NCBI RefSeq assembly: GCF_020510445.1
Contig: NZ_JAHBAG010000001.1
Coordinates: forward strand, 5,060,501 to 5,124,500
DNA: 64,000 nt
Origin: Hydrogenophaga taeniospiralis
Lineage (GTDB): Bacteria > Pseudomonadota > Gammaproteobacteria > Burkholderiales > Burkholderiaceae_C
Direction of reading: 5' to 3'
Both the position numbers and the translations under genes were made by a program. The first letter of the stretch is position 1; every line of letters starts with the position of its first letter. This document shows positions 17,146 through 28,002 of the stretch, piece after piece. Below the pieces are notes generated by a model. The model was not told the origin of the DNA. It saw only the letters and a program-made list of their open reading frames with translations, and made no database searches.

Positions 17146-19598
17146 GCAGGAAACTCCAGATAGAACGTGGCCCCGTCACCCGGGGAACTCTCGGCCCAGA
17201 CGCGACCGCCCATGCGTTGCACCGCCTTGGCCACCAGCGCCAGGCCCACGCCGGTGCCGGGGTAGTCCTCGGCCCGGTGCAGCCGCTGGAAGATGCCAAA
17301 GATGCGATCGTGGTACTTCATGTCAAAACCCACTCCGTTGTCGCGCACCCACAGGATACGCCTGCCCGCCTCGCTGCGGGCCCCGATTTCCACGCGGGGA
17401 GACGCGCTGGCCCGGCTGAATTTCACGGCATTGCCGATCAGGTTGCGCAACACCACCGCCATGCCGTCCCGGTCCAGCACCAGCGTCATGGGTTCGAGCG
17501 CGCGGCTCAGCGCGCAGCCGCTGCCGTCGATGTCGGCGGCGTGGCTTTCGATCACCTCGTCCACCAGTTGCTCCAGCTCCACCGGCTGCAGCTCCATGGC
17601 GCGGCGCTCCATGCGCGAGTAGTCGAGCAGATCGGCGATCAGGTCGCTCATCTGCTGCACGCCGCGGCGGATGCGGCCGAGGAACTGGCGGCCATCGTCG
17701 TCGAGCCGGTCCGCGTATTCCTCCTGCAGCAGCTGGCTGTAGCCGTCGATGCCACGCAGCGGGGCCTTGAGGTCGTGTGAAACCGAATACGAGAAGGCTT
17801 CGAGCTCGCGGTTGGCCTCGCTGAGCTGCTCGGTGCGCTCGGCCACGCGCTGCTCCAGTTCGGCCTTGGACGCCTGCAGGGCCTGCTCGGCCCGCACGCG
17901 CTCGCTCACGTCCTGGATGGTGGTGAACAGGTGCTTGAGCGAGCCGTCGGCGTGGCGCACCGCGCGCACATGGATCTCGGTGTGCACGAAGTGCCCGTCC
18001 TTGCGCACGAAGCGCTTGCCCAACTGGTAGCTCTCGCACCGGCCCGCGAGCATTTCCTGGAAATGCCCCAGATTGATCTGCAGGTCGGGCTCGGGCGTCA
18101 TCTCGGCCCAGGTCTTGCTCAACAGTTCGTCCCGCCCGTAGCCCAGGATCTCACACAGCCGGTCGTTCGCCTGCAGCCAGCGCCGGCTGGTGGGCGAAGA
18201 GATCGCCATGCCGATGAAGGGCAGTTCGTAAAACAGCCGCAGCAGTTCGGCCTGTTCGATCGCGGCCACCTGGGCCGTCTTCTGGGGCGTGATGTCCACC
18301 AGAATGCCGCTGGAGCCCACGACCTGGCCCGCCGCGTCGCGCCGCAGGGTGGTGCGGTCGCCGACCCAGGCCCAGCCCCCATCGGCACGGTGCAGGCGGT
18401 ATTCCTGCTGGTATTCGTCCGGACCGTGCTCGTGGTGGTGCGCGGCCTGCGTCAGCACGCGGTCCATGTCTTCGGGGTGGATCAGGTCGTCGAAGCGCCA
18501 GGGCGCCTGGAGCCAGTCGGCCTTGTCGTAGCCCCACTGGGACACCGCGTCGTTGACGTAGTCCACTGGGCAGCCCGGTGCATCGCGCCATTCGATGACC
18601 ACCGCGGGCGAGCGGTTCACCACCGTGTTCAGACGCCGGATCTCGGCCTGATCGGTCTGCAGCCGCTGCGCCATCAGGTCGACTTCCTGGCCGATGCGTG
18701 CGAGCTCGTCGCCCCCCTGCAAGCCGCTGCGGGCCTCCAGCTGGCCCCGGCCGATCTCGCTCAGGGTGTGCACCAGCCGCTGCGCACGCAGGAACCAGAC
18801 GTGGTGCAGCACCCAGGCCAGCAACGCCGACAGCACCAGCAGCAACAGCGCCTCGCGCAGCACCTCGTTGCGCAGCTCGGCCTCGCGCGCCGCCAGAGCG
18901 GGACCCAGATCCACCACGGACAACAGCTGCCGGTCGGGCTGGATCGGCGCCATCCCCACCACACGCAACGACCCGGGCGGCCGGGCCACCCGGATCTCGC
19001 TCGCGCGGCTGTCGCCGGGCGGCACGCTCCAGGCCTCGAACAGCCCAGCCTGGGGCCCCAGCACCTCGGGCAACGGGCGCCCGACATCGGCTGGGCTCAG
19101 CGAGGCCAGTACCCGGCCATCGCCCTGGACCAGCCAGGCGCGTTCCATGCCGCTGTACGGGCCCAAGCTGCCCACCAGGCGCCGCGCCAGCACGCCGCTG
19201 TCATGGCTGTTCTGCAGCTCCACCAGGGTCTGCTCCAGGCCCAGGCGCTCGCGCAGCCGGGCGGACTCCTGTCCGGTGATCCGTTGATCCATCGAGCGCC
19301 ACTGCAGGCCAAGGTTCAGCAGCGCGGCCAGCAGAGCAAACGAGGCCAGCAGCAAGGGCGCCAGCCAACGGCCCGGCAGTTGCACGAGCCAGCGGCCCGG
19401 CGTCACAGAGCCGGCTCCACGGCGGGCGCCCGATCGGCGCAGGGCGGCGCGACCGGCCGGCGCGCGCCGCCACCCACCCCGAGCGTCCGATGCTGCAACC
19501 CCTTGCGGGGCGGCCCAACCTGTCCTGACATGGTGTGCCCCTCTGATTTGCTTGCATTTTGTCACCTCTGTCGCACCGTCAGGCCTGAACTTGAACAC
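17142..19598 (-). CDS. PAS-domain sensor histidine kinase
   Basis: 818 residues as the longest reading. Basic N-terminus, membrane helix about 78-96, periplasmic sensor region about 97-235, second helix about 240-260, HAMP-like segment, two PAS/PAC domains (about 310-430 and 440-560), coiled linker, HisKA with H608 in YSVSHDLKAPLRGIDGYS, and HATPase with G-boxes WVRDNGVGFD and GTGVGLALV. The first 60 residues are Arg/Ala-rich and not family-like, so the true start may be further in. It is paired by overlap with the receiver gene. Confidence 0.87.
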   Translation of the reverse strand: MFKFRPDGATEVTKCKQIRGAHHVRTGWAAPQGVAASDARGGWRRAPAGRAALRRSGARRGAGSVTPGRWLVQLPGRWLAPLLLASFALLAALLNLGLQWRSMDQRITGQESARLRERLGLEQTLVELQNSHDSGVLARRLVGSLGPYSGMERAWLVQGDGRVLASLSPADVGRPLPEVLGPQAGLFEAWSVPPGDSRASEIRVARPPGSLRVVGMAPIQPDRQLLSVVDLGPALAAREAELRNEVLREALLLLVLSALLAWVLHHVWFLRAQRLVHTLSEIGRGQLEARSGLQGGDELARIGQEVDLMAQRLQTDQAEIRRLNTVVNRSPAVVIEWRDAPGCPVDYVNDAVSQWGYDKADWLQAPWRFDDLIHPEDMDRVLTQAAHHHEHGPDEYQQEYRLHRADGGWAWVGDRTTLRRDAAGQVVGSSGILVDITPQKTAQVAAIEQAELLRLFYELPFIGMAISSPTSRRWLQANDRLCEILGYGRDELLSKTWAEMTPEPDLQINLGHFQEMLAGRCESYQLGKRFVRKDGHFVHTEIHVRAVRHADGSLKHLFTTIQDVSERVRAEQALQASKAELEQRVAERTEQLSEANRELEAFSYSVSHDLKAPLRGIDGYSQLLQEEYADRLDDDGRQFLGRIRRGVQQMSDLIADLLDYSRMERRAMELQPVELEQLVDEVIESHAADIDGSGCALSRALEPMTLVLDRDGMAVVLRNLIGNAVKFSRASASPRVEIGARSEAGRRILWVRDNGVGFDMKYHDRIFGIFQRLHRAEDYPGTGVGLALVAKAVQRMGGRVWAESSPGDGATFYLEFPA

Positions 19599-19737
19599 CG
19601 GGTGCGCCCGTTCAACGGATTCGCCCCATGGGGCCTTGCGCCCCTGCGGGGGTGGCGCGGTTCATAATCCCAGGTTCAACAAACGATCGTTGGGCCGGGT
19701 CAAACCGGGCTGAAACCGAGAAATCGAGAAACCGAAT

Positions 19738-21006
19738 ATGAAACGTCTGGACGACTTCCGCCTGCAGATGGGCCAACAGGAACTGGTGCCCATCGTGATT
19801 GGTGGCATGGGCGTGGATATCTCGTCCTCCGACCTCGCGCTGCAGGCCGCCCGGCTGGGCGGCGTGGGCCACATTTCCGACGCCATGGTCAAGACGGTCA
19901 CGGACCGCCGCTACAAGACCAAGTTCGTCAAGGCCAAGCAGGCGATGTACCAGTACAACGTCAACTCGGAAGACAAATCCGCCGTCAAGTTCGACCTGGG
20001 CGACCTGGCCGAGGCCACGCGCCTGCACGTGGAACACACCATGGCCCGCAAGGAAGGCCCGGGCATGGTGTTCATCAACTGCATGGAAAAGCTGACGATG
20101 AACGGCCCCAAGGAAACCCTCCGGGTGCGCATGGCCTCCGCGCTGGACGCGGGCATCGACGGCATCACGCTGGCCGCCGGCCTGCACCTGGGCTCGTTCG
20201 CGCTGATCGAAGACCACCCGCGTTTCCGCCACGCCAAGCTCGGCATCATCGTGTCCTCGCTGCGCGCGCTGCAGCTGTTCCTGAAGAAGAACAGCCGCCT
20301 GAACCGCCTGCCCGACTACGTGGTGGTCGAAGGCCCGCTGGCCGGTGGCCACCTGGGTTTCGGCATGGACTGGGCGCAGTACGACCTGGCCACCATCGTG
20401 GCCGAGATCCTGGCCTGGATGAAGGCCGAGCAGCTGGACATTCCGGTCATTCCGGCCGGCGGCATCTTCACCGGCAGCGACGCCGTGCGTTTCATGGAAA
20501 TGGGCGCCTCGGGCGTGCAGGTGGCCACGCGCTTCACCGTCACCCAGGAGTGCGGCCTGCCCGACGACATCAAGCAGGAATACTTCAAGGCCAACGAGGA
20601 AGACATCGAAGTCAACGAGATCTCGCCCACCGGCTACCCGATGCGCATGATCAAGAGCAGCCCGGGCATTGGCGACGGCATCCGCCCGAACTGCGAGGCC
20701 TACGGCTACCTGCTCGACGCCAACGGCAAGTGCGCCTACGTCACCTCGTACAACCGCGAAGTGGCGGCCCACCCGGGCGTGCGCCGCATCTCGGTGATGG
20801 ACAAGACCTGTCTGTGCACCCACATGCGCAACTTCGACATCTGGACCTGCGGCCAGCTGACCTGGCGCCTGAAGGACACCACGGTGCGCCATGCGGACGG
20901 CAGCTACCAGCTGCTCAGCGCGGAACACGTGTTCAAGGACTACCAGTTCAGCACCGACGACCAGGTGCAACTGCCCGAGCCGCAGGCGCTGGCCACCACG
21001 CCCTGA
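19738..21006 (+). CDS. Nitronate monooxygenase family flavoprotein
   Basis: 422 residues. TIM-barrel FMN enzyme of the nitronate monooxygenase (2-nitropropane dioxygenase) family: IVIGGMGVDISSSDLALQAA at the start, phosphate-binding segments EGPLAGGHLG and PVIPAGGIFTG, then MGASGVQVATRF. The C-terminal 100 residues carry several Cys (DKTCLCTHMRNFDIWTCG), unlike the shortest members, and resemble a longer subclass of the family. Activity on nitronates is only inferred. It is monocistronic, divergent from the PAS kinase. Confidence 0.82.
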   Translation: MKRLDDFRLQMGQQELVPIVIGGMGVDISSSDLALQAARLGGVGHISDAMVKTVTDRRYKTKFVKAKQAMYQYNVNSEDKSAVKFDLGDLAEATRLHVEHTMARKEGPGMVFINCMEKLTMNGPKETLRVRMASALDAGIDGITLAAGLHLGSFALIEDHPRFRHAKLGIIVSSLRALQLFLKKNSRLNRLPDYVVVEGPLAGGHLGFGMDWAQYDLATIVAEILAWMKAEQLDIPVIPAGGIFTGSDAVRFMEMGASGVQVATRFTVTQECGLPDDIKQEYFKANEEDIEVNEISPTGYPMRMIKSSPGIGDGIRPNCEAYGYLLDANGKCAYVTSYNREVAAHPGVRRISVMDKTCLCTHMRNFDIWTCGQLTWRLKDTTVRHADGSYQLLSAEHVFKDYQFSTDDQVQLPEPQALATTP

Positions 21007-21045
21007 GCCCCGCGCTCACCACCACCCTGCGGGGTTGATCCCCGC

Positions 21046-21429
21046 CTACTTGGCCGCGATGGCCTGGGGCGCCACGTAGGCGCGCCGCGCAGCGTGCACC
21101 GCCTCCTGGTTCTGCACCGCCCACTGCAGCATGGACTGGATGCTCTGGAAAAACGACTCGCCCAGCGCGGTCAGGGTGTAGTCCACCCGGGGCGGAACGC
21201 TCGCGAACACCTCCCGGCCCACCAGGCCATCCTCTTCCAGCTGGCGCAGGGTCTGCGACAGCATGCGGGGGGAAATGTCTTCGATGCGCTTGCGCAGCTC
21301 GCCAAACCGCAAGGTGCCGAGCGCGAGCTCGTGCAGCACCAGCACGGTCCAGCGGTCGCCCAGGCGATCCAGCACATCGCGGATCGGGCACAGCTCCGAC
21401 AGCGGTGCCTTTGGCTTGTGAAGCCCCAT
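21046..21429 (-). CDS. HxlR-family transcriptional regulator (QorR/YtfH-like)
   Basis: 127 residues. Winged helix with the HxlR signature CPIRDVLDRLGDRWTVLVLHEL, then FGELRKRIEDISPRMLSQTL, and the wing VPPRVDYTLTALG. The Cys in LCPI is the redox-sensing residue in some members (as in YodB/QorR types). It is divergent from a QorB-like gene, the same arrangement as E. coli ytfH/ytfG (qorR/qorB), with paired operator-like repeats between. Confidence 0.88.
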   Translation of the reverse strand: MGLHKPKAPLSELCPIRDVLDRLGDRWTVLVLHELALGTLRFGELRKRIEDISPRMLSQTLRQLEEDGLVGREVFASVPPRVDYTLTALGESFFQSIQSMLQWAVQNQEAVHAARRAYVAPQAIAAK

Positions 21430-21443
21430 CTTGAAAGCCTTTC

Positions 21444-21459
21444 GTTACTTTCCAGTAAC
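21444..21459. promoter_or_regulatory. Inverted repeat before the HxlR gene
   Basis: GTTACT-ttcc-AGTAAC is a perfect 6-base inverted repeat with a 4-base spacer, 15 bases before the regulator ATG, followed by another GGTTAC half. It probably mediates autorepression. Confidence 0.5.
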
Positions 21460-21502
21460 CAGGTTACGGCGGGCTCCCTACTTGAGGCCCAAACCGGACA
21501 TA

Positions 21503-21536
21503 ACTACCATTTCGGAACTGACTACCGATTTGGTAT
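21503..21536. promoter_or_regulatory. HxlR-type operator before the QorB-like gene
   Basis: ACTACC at 21503 recurs at 21521, and the second copy forms TACC-N5-GGTA (21523-21535), the dyad shape known for HxlR/QorR/YodB regulators. It lies 58 bases before the QorB-like ATG. Confidence 0.5.
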
Positions 21537-21593
21537 CAGAAGCCCGATTTTCACCACTTTCAGGTGGTTTGTCATTTTTTCCGGAGTTCTCCC

Positions 21594-22499
21594 ATGTCCC
21601 AGACCTCGTCGTATCCCCTGCTCGTGACCGGCGCCTCCGGCCATTTCGGCCAGCGCGTGCTGGAGCACCTGGTCCACACCCTGAAGGTGCCGGCCAACCA
21701 GATCATCGCCACCAGCCGCAAGCCCGAGAGCCTGGCCGCCTGGGCGGCCCTGGGCGTCACGGTGCGCAGTGCCGACTTCGACGACGCGGCCTCGCTGCGC
21801 AACGCCTTCGCCGGCGCCAAGCGCCTGCTGCTCATCAGCACGGATGCGCTGGACCGCCCGGGCCGCCGCCTGGAGCAACACCAGAACGCCGTGGCCGCCG
21901 CGCAGGCCGCCGGTGTCCAGCACGTGGTCTACACCTCCATGCCCCTGCCCGAAGGCTCCCCGCTGCTGATCGCGCCCGATCACGCGGGCACGGAAAAAGC
22001 CCTGGCCGCCAGCACCCTGCCGGGCTGGACGGTGCTGCGCAACCACTGGTACTTTGAAAACCTCTTCATGTCGGTGCCCTCGGCGCTCGCCTCGGGCCAG
22101 TGGTACAGCGCCGCCGGCGACGGCCGCGTTGCCTACATCGCGCGCGACGACCTGGCCCGCGCGGCGGCGACCGCCCTGGCCAGCGATGCCAGCGGCAAGC
22201 GCACCCTCACCCTGAGCGGCGCACAGGCCTTCACCACCGCGGAGATCGCGTCCCTGGTGAGCGCCGCGGTGGGCAAGCCGATCCAGGTGGTGCCGGTGCC
22301 GCTGGAAGGCCTGGTGCAGGGCATGGTCGGCGCCGGTCTGCCCGAGCCCCTGGCCCGCGTGTTCGCCTCTTTCGACACCAACACCGCCGCGGGCCGCGTG
22401 GCCGAGCTGAGCGGCGACTTCAAGGCGCTCACCGGCACCGACCCCCAACCCTTCGCGGTCTGGCTGGAAGCCCACAAAGCGGCCCTGGCCGGGGCCTGA
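21594..22499 (+). CDS. NAD(P)-binding quinone reductase, QorB/YtfG-like
   Basis: 301 residues. Atypical SDR (NmrA-like): LLVTGASGHFGQRVLEHLV is the nucleotide-binding glycine motif, followed by IIATSRKPESLAAW, and the segment HVVYTSMPLP. It matches QorB, which reduces quinones with NADPH. Start ATG 21594 has CCGGAG upstream; an in-frame start at 21564 lies in the operator region. Divergent HxlR regulator supports quinone or electrophile induction. Confidence 0.85.
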   Translation: MSQTSSYPLLVTGASGHFGQRVLEHLVHTLKVPANQIIATSRKPESLAAWAALGVTVRSADFDDAASLRNAFAGAKRLLLISTDALDRPGRRLEQHQNAVAAAQAAGVQHVVYTSMPLPEGSPLLIAPDHAGTEKALAASTLPGWTVLRNHWYFENLFMSVPSALASGQWYSAAGDGRVAYIARDDLARAAATALASDASGKRTLTLSGAQAFTTAEIASLVSAAVGKPIQVVPVPLEGLVQGMVGAGLPEPLARVFASFDTNTAAGRVAELSGDFKALTGTDPQPFAVWLEAHKAALAGA

Positions 22500-22529
22500 T
22501 CGCCCGAGCGGCGTCATGGCCGGCCGACG

Positions 22530-24353
<1,824 letters not shown>

Positions 24354-24374
24354 GGGGCTCGGTCAGGAAGTGAT

Positions 24375-24386
24375 CATTTGATGAAG
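24375..24386 (-). promoter_or_regulatory. Enhancer half-site upstream of the XylR-like gene
   Basis: On the minus strand this reads GCTTCATCAAAT. Eleven of these bases (GCTTCATCAAA) are identical to the left arm of the inverted repeat at 34532-34542. An overlapping TGATCA palindrome is adjacent. Likely an autoregulatory site for the XylR-like protein. Confidence 0.5.
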
Positions 24387-24444
24387 CGCACATCCAATAT
24401 GTTTATGAATGATAAGTTTTTGGATGTTCTCGCGCCATCGTGGT

Positions 24445-24915
24445 TCACCCCATGACCGGCAGCACCGTGGTCTCGAAAACCTCCTTCAGGCAGACGAAGG
24501 TGCGCACCTGGCGCACCCCGGGCAGGCCGATCAGCTGCGCGCTGTGCATCTCGTTGAACGAGTCGATGCCCTGGATGCGCAGCTTCACGAAATAGTCGAA
24601 CTCGCCCGTGACCAGCTGCACCTCCAGGCAGCCGGTGAGCTTGGCCGCCGCTTTCTCGAACGCGGCGAACGAATCCGGCGTGGAGCGGTCCAGCACCACG
24701 CCAATGATCACCAGCCCCGTGTAGCCCAGCGCACGCGGGTCGGCCAGCGCCACCGTCTTGCGGATCACGCCCGACGCCTTCAGGCGCGCCACCCGCCGCG
24801 AACAGGCCGGCGGGCTGAGGTGGGTGCGCTCGGCCAGCTCCAGGTTGGGCAGGGAAGCGTCCTGCTGCAGCAGTTCGAGCAGCTTGCGGTCAATGCGGTC
24901 GAGTGGTGTTTCCAT
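24445..24915 (-). CDS. acdR: Lrp/AsnC-type regulator of ACC deaminase
   Basis: 156 residues. N-terminal helix-turn-helix (LDRIDRKLLELLQQDASLPN, then LSPPACSRRVARLKASGVI) and C-terminal RAM/ligand domain (about 70-150). It is divergent from acdS, which is the classical acdR-acdS arrangement: AcdR senses ACC and activates acdS. Start ATG 24915 is chosen; the longer frame adds nine residues. The 229-base divergent region between the two genes contains the AT-rich regulatory sites. Confidence 0.87.
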   Translation of the reverse strand: METPLDRIDRKLLELLQQDASLPNLELAERTHLSPPACSRRVARLKASGVIRKTVALADPRALGYTGLVIIGVVLDRSTPDSFAAFEKAAAKLTGCLEVQLVTGEFDYFVKLRIQGIDSFNEMHSAQLIGLPGVRQVRTFVCLKEVFETTVLPVMG

Positions 24916-25144
24916 GGCTGAAACCTTCAATTGTTGCGTCAAGTGGCAATTTCACACCATCTATTCGACAAACACCATTGAATGAGCATGGATGGTTGAT
25001 TTCTGGATGCCAGTTCGCAATTCGTAGCAACGGTGTAGTCCTACGATGAACTTCGTTTTCAACACACCGAAGTTCCACCCCATGCCCACGTGTTTTGCCG
25101 CCATGACGCTGTACGCACCTGGGTTGCAACCCATCTTCCATGCC

Positions 25145-26185
25145 ATGACCACCACGACCGCCCACACCCTGAACCTGCAGAAATTCCCCCGCCACCCGCT
25201 CACCTTCGGCCCCAGCCCCATCCAGCCGCTCAAGCGCCTGAGCGCGCATCTGGGCGGCAAGGTGCAGCTCTACGCCAAGCGCGAGGACTGCAACAGCGGC
25301 CTGGCCTTCGGCGGCAACAAGACGCGCAAGCTCGAATACCTGATCCCCGAAGCCATCGCGGGCGGCTACGACACGCTGGTGTCCATCGGCGGCATCCAGT
25401 CCAACCAGACGCGCCAGGTGGCCGCCGTGGCCGCGCACCTCGGCATGAAGTGCGTGCTGGTGCAGGAGAACTGGGTCAACTACTCCGACGCGGTGTACGA
25501 CCGCGTGGGCAACATCGAGATGAGCCGCATCATGGGCGCCGACGTGCGGCTGGACGCGGCCGGCTTTGACATCGGCATCCGCCCCAGCTGGCAGCAGGCC
25601 ATGGACGACGTGAAAAAGGCCGGCGGCAAGCCCTTCCCCATACCCGCCGGCTGCTCCGAGCACCCCTACGGCGGCCTGGGCTTCGTGGGCTTTGCCGAAG
25701 AAGTGCGCCAGCAGGAAGCCGAACTGGGCTTTCAGTTTGACTACATCGTGGTCTGCTCGGTGACGGGCAGCACGCAGGCCGGCATGGTGGTGGGCTTCGC
25801 GGCAGACGGCCGTGCCCGGAAGGTGATCGGCATCGACGCCTCGGCCAAGCCCGAAAAAACCCACGCGCAGATCTTGCGCATTGCACAGAACACCGCGCAA
25901 CTGGTGGAACTGGGCCAGGACATCAGCGCCGACGACGTGGTGCTGGACACGCGCTACGGCGGCCCCGAATACGGCCTGCCCAACGAAGGTACGCTGGAAG
26001 CGATCCGCCTGTGCGCGCGGCAGGAAGGCATGCTGACCGACCCGGTGTACGAAGGCAAGTCCATGCACGGCATGATCGACATGGTGCGCCGCGGCGAATT
26101 CCCGGAAGGCTCACGCGTGCTCTACGCCCACCTGGGCGGCGTGCCGGCGCTCAACGCGTACAGCTTCTTGTTCAGGAACGGCTGA
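25145..26185 (+). CDS. acdS: 1-aminocyclopropane-1-carboxylate deaminase
   Basis: 346 residues. PLP enzyme that breaks ACC, the plant ethylene precursor, into 2-oxobutyrate and ammonia. Residues that separate true AcdS from D-cysteine desulfhydrase are all present: PLP lysine K59 in [13 protein letters not shown]86 in [10 protein letters not shown]302-E303 in DPVYEGKS, and L330 in YAHLGG, each exactly 8 positions after the reference numbering K51, S78, Y294, E295 and L322. Start ATG 25145 is used; in-frame ATGs upstream (from 25046) add residues not seen in the family. Suggests life with plants or plant-derived ACC. Confidence 0.95.
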   Translation: MTTTTAHTLNLQKFPRHPLTFGPSPIQPLKRLSAHLGGKVQLYAKREDCNSGLAFGGNKTRKLEYLIPEAIAGGYDTLVSIGGIQSNQTRQVAAVAAHLGMKCVLVQENWVNYSDAVYDRVGNIEMSRIMGADVRLDAAGFDIGIRPSWQQAMDDVKKAGGKPFPIPAGCSEHPYGGLGFVGFAEEVRQQEAELGFQFDYIVVCSVTGSTQAGMVVGFAADGRARKVIGIDASAKPEKTHAQILRIAQNTAQLVELGQDISADDVVLDTRYGGPEYGLPNEGTLEAIRLCARQEGMLTDPVYEGKSMHGMIDMVRRGEFPEGSRVLYAHLGGVPALNAYSFLFRNG

Positions 26186-26235
26186 AAGCCGCCGAGCTTG
26201 ACGCGACCCCAAAAAGCGGCGCGCCGTGCCTTCAC

Positions 26236-26272
26236 TCCCTCGCCCCTCTGGGGAGAGGGTTGGGGTGAGGGG
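26236..26272. repeat. REP-like palindromic repeat in a gene-poor stretch
   Basis: CCCTCGCCCCTCTGGGGAGA continues as GGGTTGGGGTGAGGGG. This is the widespread intergenic palindromic unit of Gram-negative bacteria. It is the only structured element seen in the 391 bases between acdS and the kelch gene; the remainder (26273-26576) shows no supported gene. Confidence 0.7.
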
Positions 26273-26576
26273 CCAGGCGCGCCAGTGCTCTTCTTCTGCA
26301 AAAGCCTGGACAAGCCCGACCCGTTGCACCGGAAATAGCCCACGGGGCCGAACCAGGAGGACCAGAAGATGCGGCTGTGCCGGCCCGAAGTAGCGACGGT
26401 GACCGGGCGTTGTTCAGTGCCAGAATGAGCGTCACAGGTCCGATCAAGAGCTCGATTGGACGGGAGGGAACGAAGCCATGGCCGTCAACATCACCGCAAC
26501 CGTGTGCCAGCCGGCGGCTGGATTTGGGTTTTTTGCGCAGCCTCGTTAGGCCTCGAAAACACCGAAAGGAAGCATC

Positions 26577-27623
26577 ATGGGTCTTCACGCTGACGTCAAC
26601 AGTGCACAGTTGAAGCGGCTTGACCGCAAGTTGCTCGACCGCGCGCCTCGCTGGCGCGATGTCATCTACGGCTTCGGCGGCGGTCGCGGCGGTGGCGTCT
26701 CCGGCTGGAGTGCCGGGCCGGCGCTGACGCAGCCTCGTTGGCAGACGCAGGGCCTCGCCGTCGGAGGCAAGATCTGGGCGATCGGCGGCTACTACGAGAG
26801 CGGCCTCTGTGCTGACATCGAAATCTACGATCCCGCGACCGGGACGTGGACGGTACTGGCGAACCCCTTCAGCGGCTGGGGCCAGACCTTCGCCGTGGCC
26901 AGCAACGGCAAGGTCTACGCCATGGGCGGCCTCGCGAGTTGCCTGACGCTCGCCGGCACGGTCGAGGAGTACGATCCCGCCAGTGCCGTGTTGACGCCCA
27001 TGGCCAACATTCCGGTCTCGACCTACCAACCGGGGATTGCCGCCTCGGCGACCGGCAAGATCTACGTCGTCGGCGGGTGCGTACCGCCGACGGAGCTGAA
27101 CGGTATGGTCGGTCCACCCTCCTATCTAGACATCCTGCAGGTGTACGACACGCAGAGCGGCGCTTGGACGATCAAACGCTCAATGCCTACCCAGCGCTTT
27201 GGTCTTGCCGCCGTGTTCGGCGCCGACGGCAAGCTGTACGCGATGGGCGGGCACGGTCCCGATGGCCACCCAGTTGCCGAGGTGCACGTCTACGATCCGG
27301 CGACTGACATGTGGACGTCCTGCGCCCCGCTCCCGAGCCCGCGTTATCACGTCGTCGGAGTTCGTGCCGCCTCGACCGGGCGAATCTTTGCGATTGGTGG
27401 CTTGAACGTGCTCGCAGGCCTCACCGGCGTCGACGAGTTCGACCCCGTCACCAACACCTGGAGCGCGCGCAACGGTCTGGTGCAAGGACGCTGGTTCCAT
27501 GGCGCTGCGGCTCTCGGCGACACCATCTATGTCATGGGCGGGAGCACGCGCATCGGCGACTACGTCCCCGACAACTCAAATATTCAGGTCTTAGCTTCAG
27601 TCGAAGTCGCGACCGCTATATGA
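26577..27623 (+). CDS. Kelch-repeat beta-propeller protein
   Basis: 348 residues. Six kelch blades are visible, with GG pairs in GKIWAIGGYY, GKVYAMGGLA, GKIYVVGGCV, GKLYAMGGHG, GRIFAIGGLN and DTIYVMGGST, each followed by (I/V/E)YDPATGTW-like ends. No signal peptide or membrane helix; the first 30 residues are basic. Ribosome site AAAGGA lies 6 bases before ATG 26577. Function unknown: such propellers bind proteins or sugars. It sits at the edge of a low-GC segment and may be part of an acquired island. Confidence 0.75.
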   Translation: MGLHADVNSAQLKRLDRKLLDRAPRWRDVIYGFGGGRGGGVSGWSAGPALTQPRWQTQGLAVGGKIWAIGGYYESGLCADIEIYDPATGTWTVLANPFSGWGQTFAVASNGKVYAMGGLASCLTLAGTVEEYDPASAVLTPMANIPVSTYQPGIAASATGKIYVVGGCVPPTELNGMVGPPSYLDILQVYDTQSGAWTIKRSMPTQRFGLAAVFGADGKLYAMGGHGPDGHPVAEVHVYDPATDMWTSCAPLPSPRYHVVGVRAASTGRIFAIGGLNVLAGLTGVDEFDPVTNTWSARNGLVQGRWFHGAAALGDTIYVMGGSTRIGDYVPDNSNIQVLASVEVATAI

Positions 27624-28002
27624 CAGCGATCCCCGTGCCGGTAAGGCTGACAGAAGTAGGCCGCCCACCCCCCAGGATCCACCCGCCGGGCTACACCCGC
27701 GAGTGATCCTGCACGGTTGAACGGCAGCTTCACAACATGCGCAGCGACCGCTCCGGCCGGAATTTCCTGCTCGCGGTCAACGCCGACACCGGCCATTCGA
27801 CCCGACGCGGGCTGAACGGCTGGTCTTCGAGGCGACGAACTCAACATTGCGACCCAATGGAGTCATCAGAAACGCTTGTTCGGTTGCGGTAAGCTGACCA
27901 TGGCCCGCTATAGTCGTGTTGACAATGCGTTCCGTAGACGGTCTGAGGGTCGGCGATGCGCTACGATCCCTGGAATTCGATTGCTAATTTCAAGGGCGAG
28001 AG
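27624..28002. other. Gene-free stretch before the HEPN-like gene
   Basis: 379 bases with no supported gene. Short open frames on both strands have no initiation signal or recognisable family. GC content falls towards the right end. It may hold decayed sequence at the border of an acquired island. The promoter of the following gene is likely in its last 120 bases (AT-rich near 27885-28000). Confidence 0.5.

Noticed and set aside
19501-19560. ATG near 19532 (minus strand) as an alternative start of the PAS kinase
   Set aside because: It is out of frame with the kinase and its own frame ends after about 42 codons.
17323-19667. Overlapping open frames on both strands across the PAS kinase
   Set aside because: The kinase frame carries HisKA and HATPase motifs; the others are Arg/Pro/Gln-rich without motifs.
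27584-27847. Minus-strand 87-codon frame after the kelch gene
   Set aside because: Overlaps the end of the kelch gene, no ribosome site and no family likeness; could be decayed sequence but cannot be supported as a gene.
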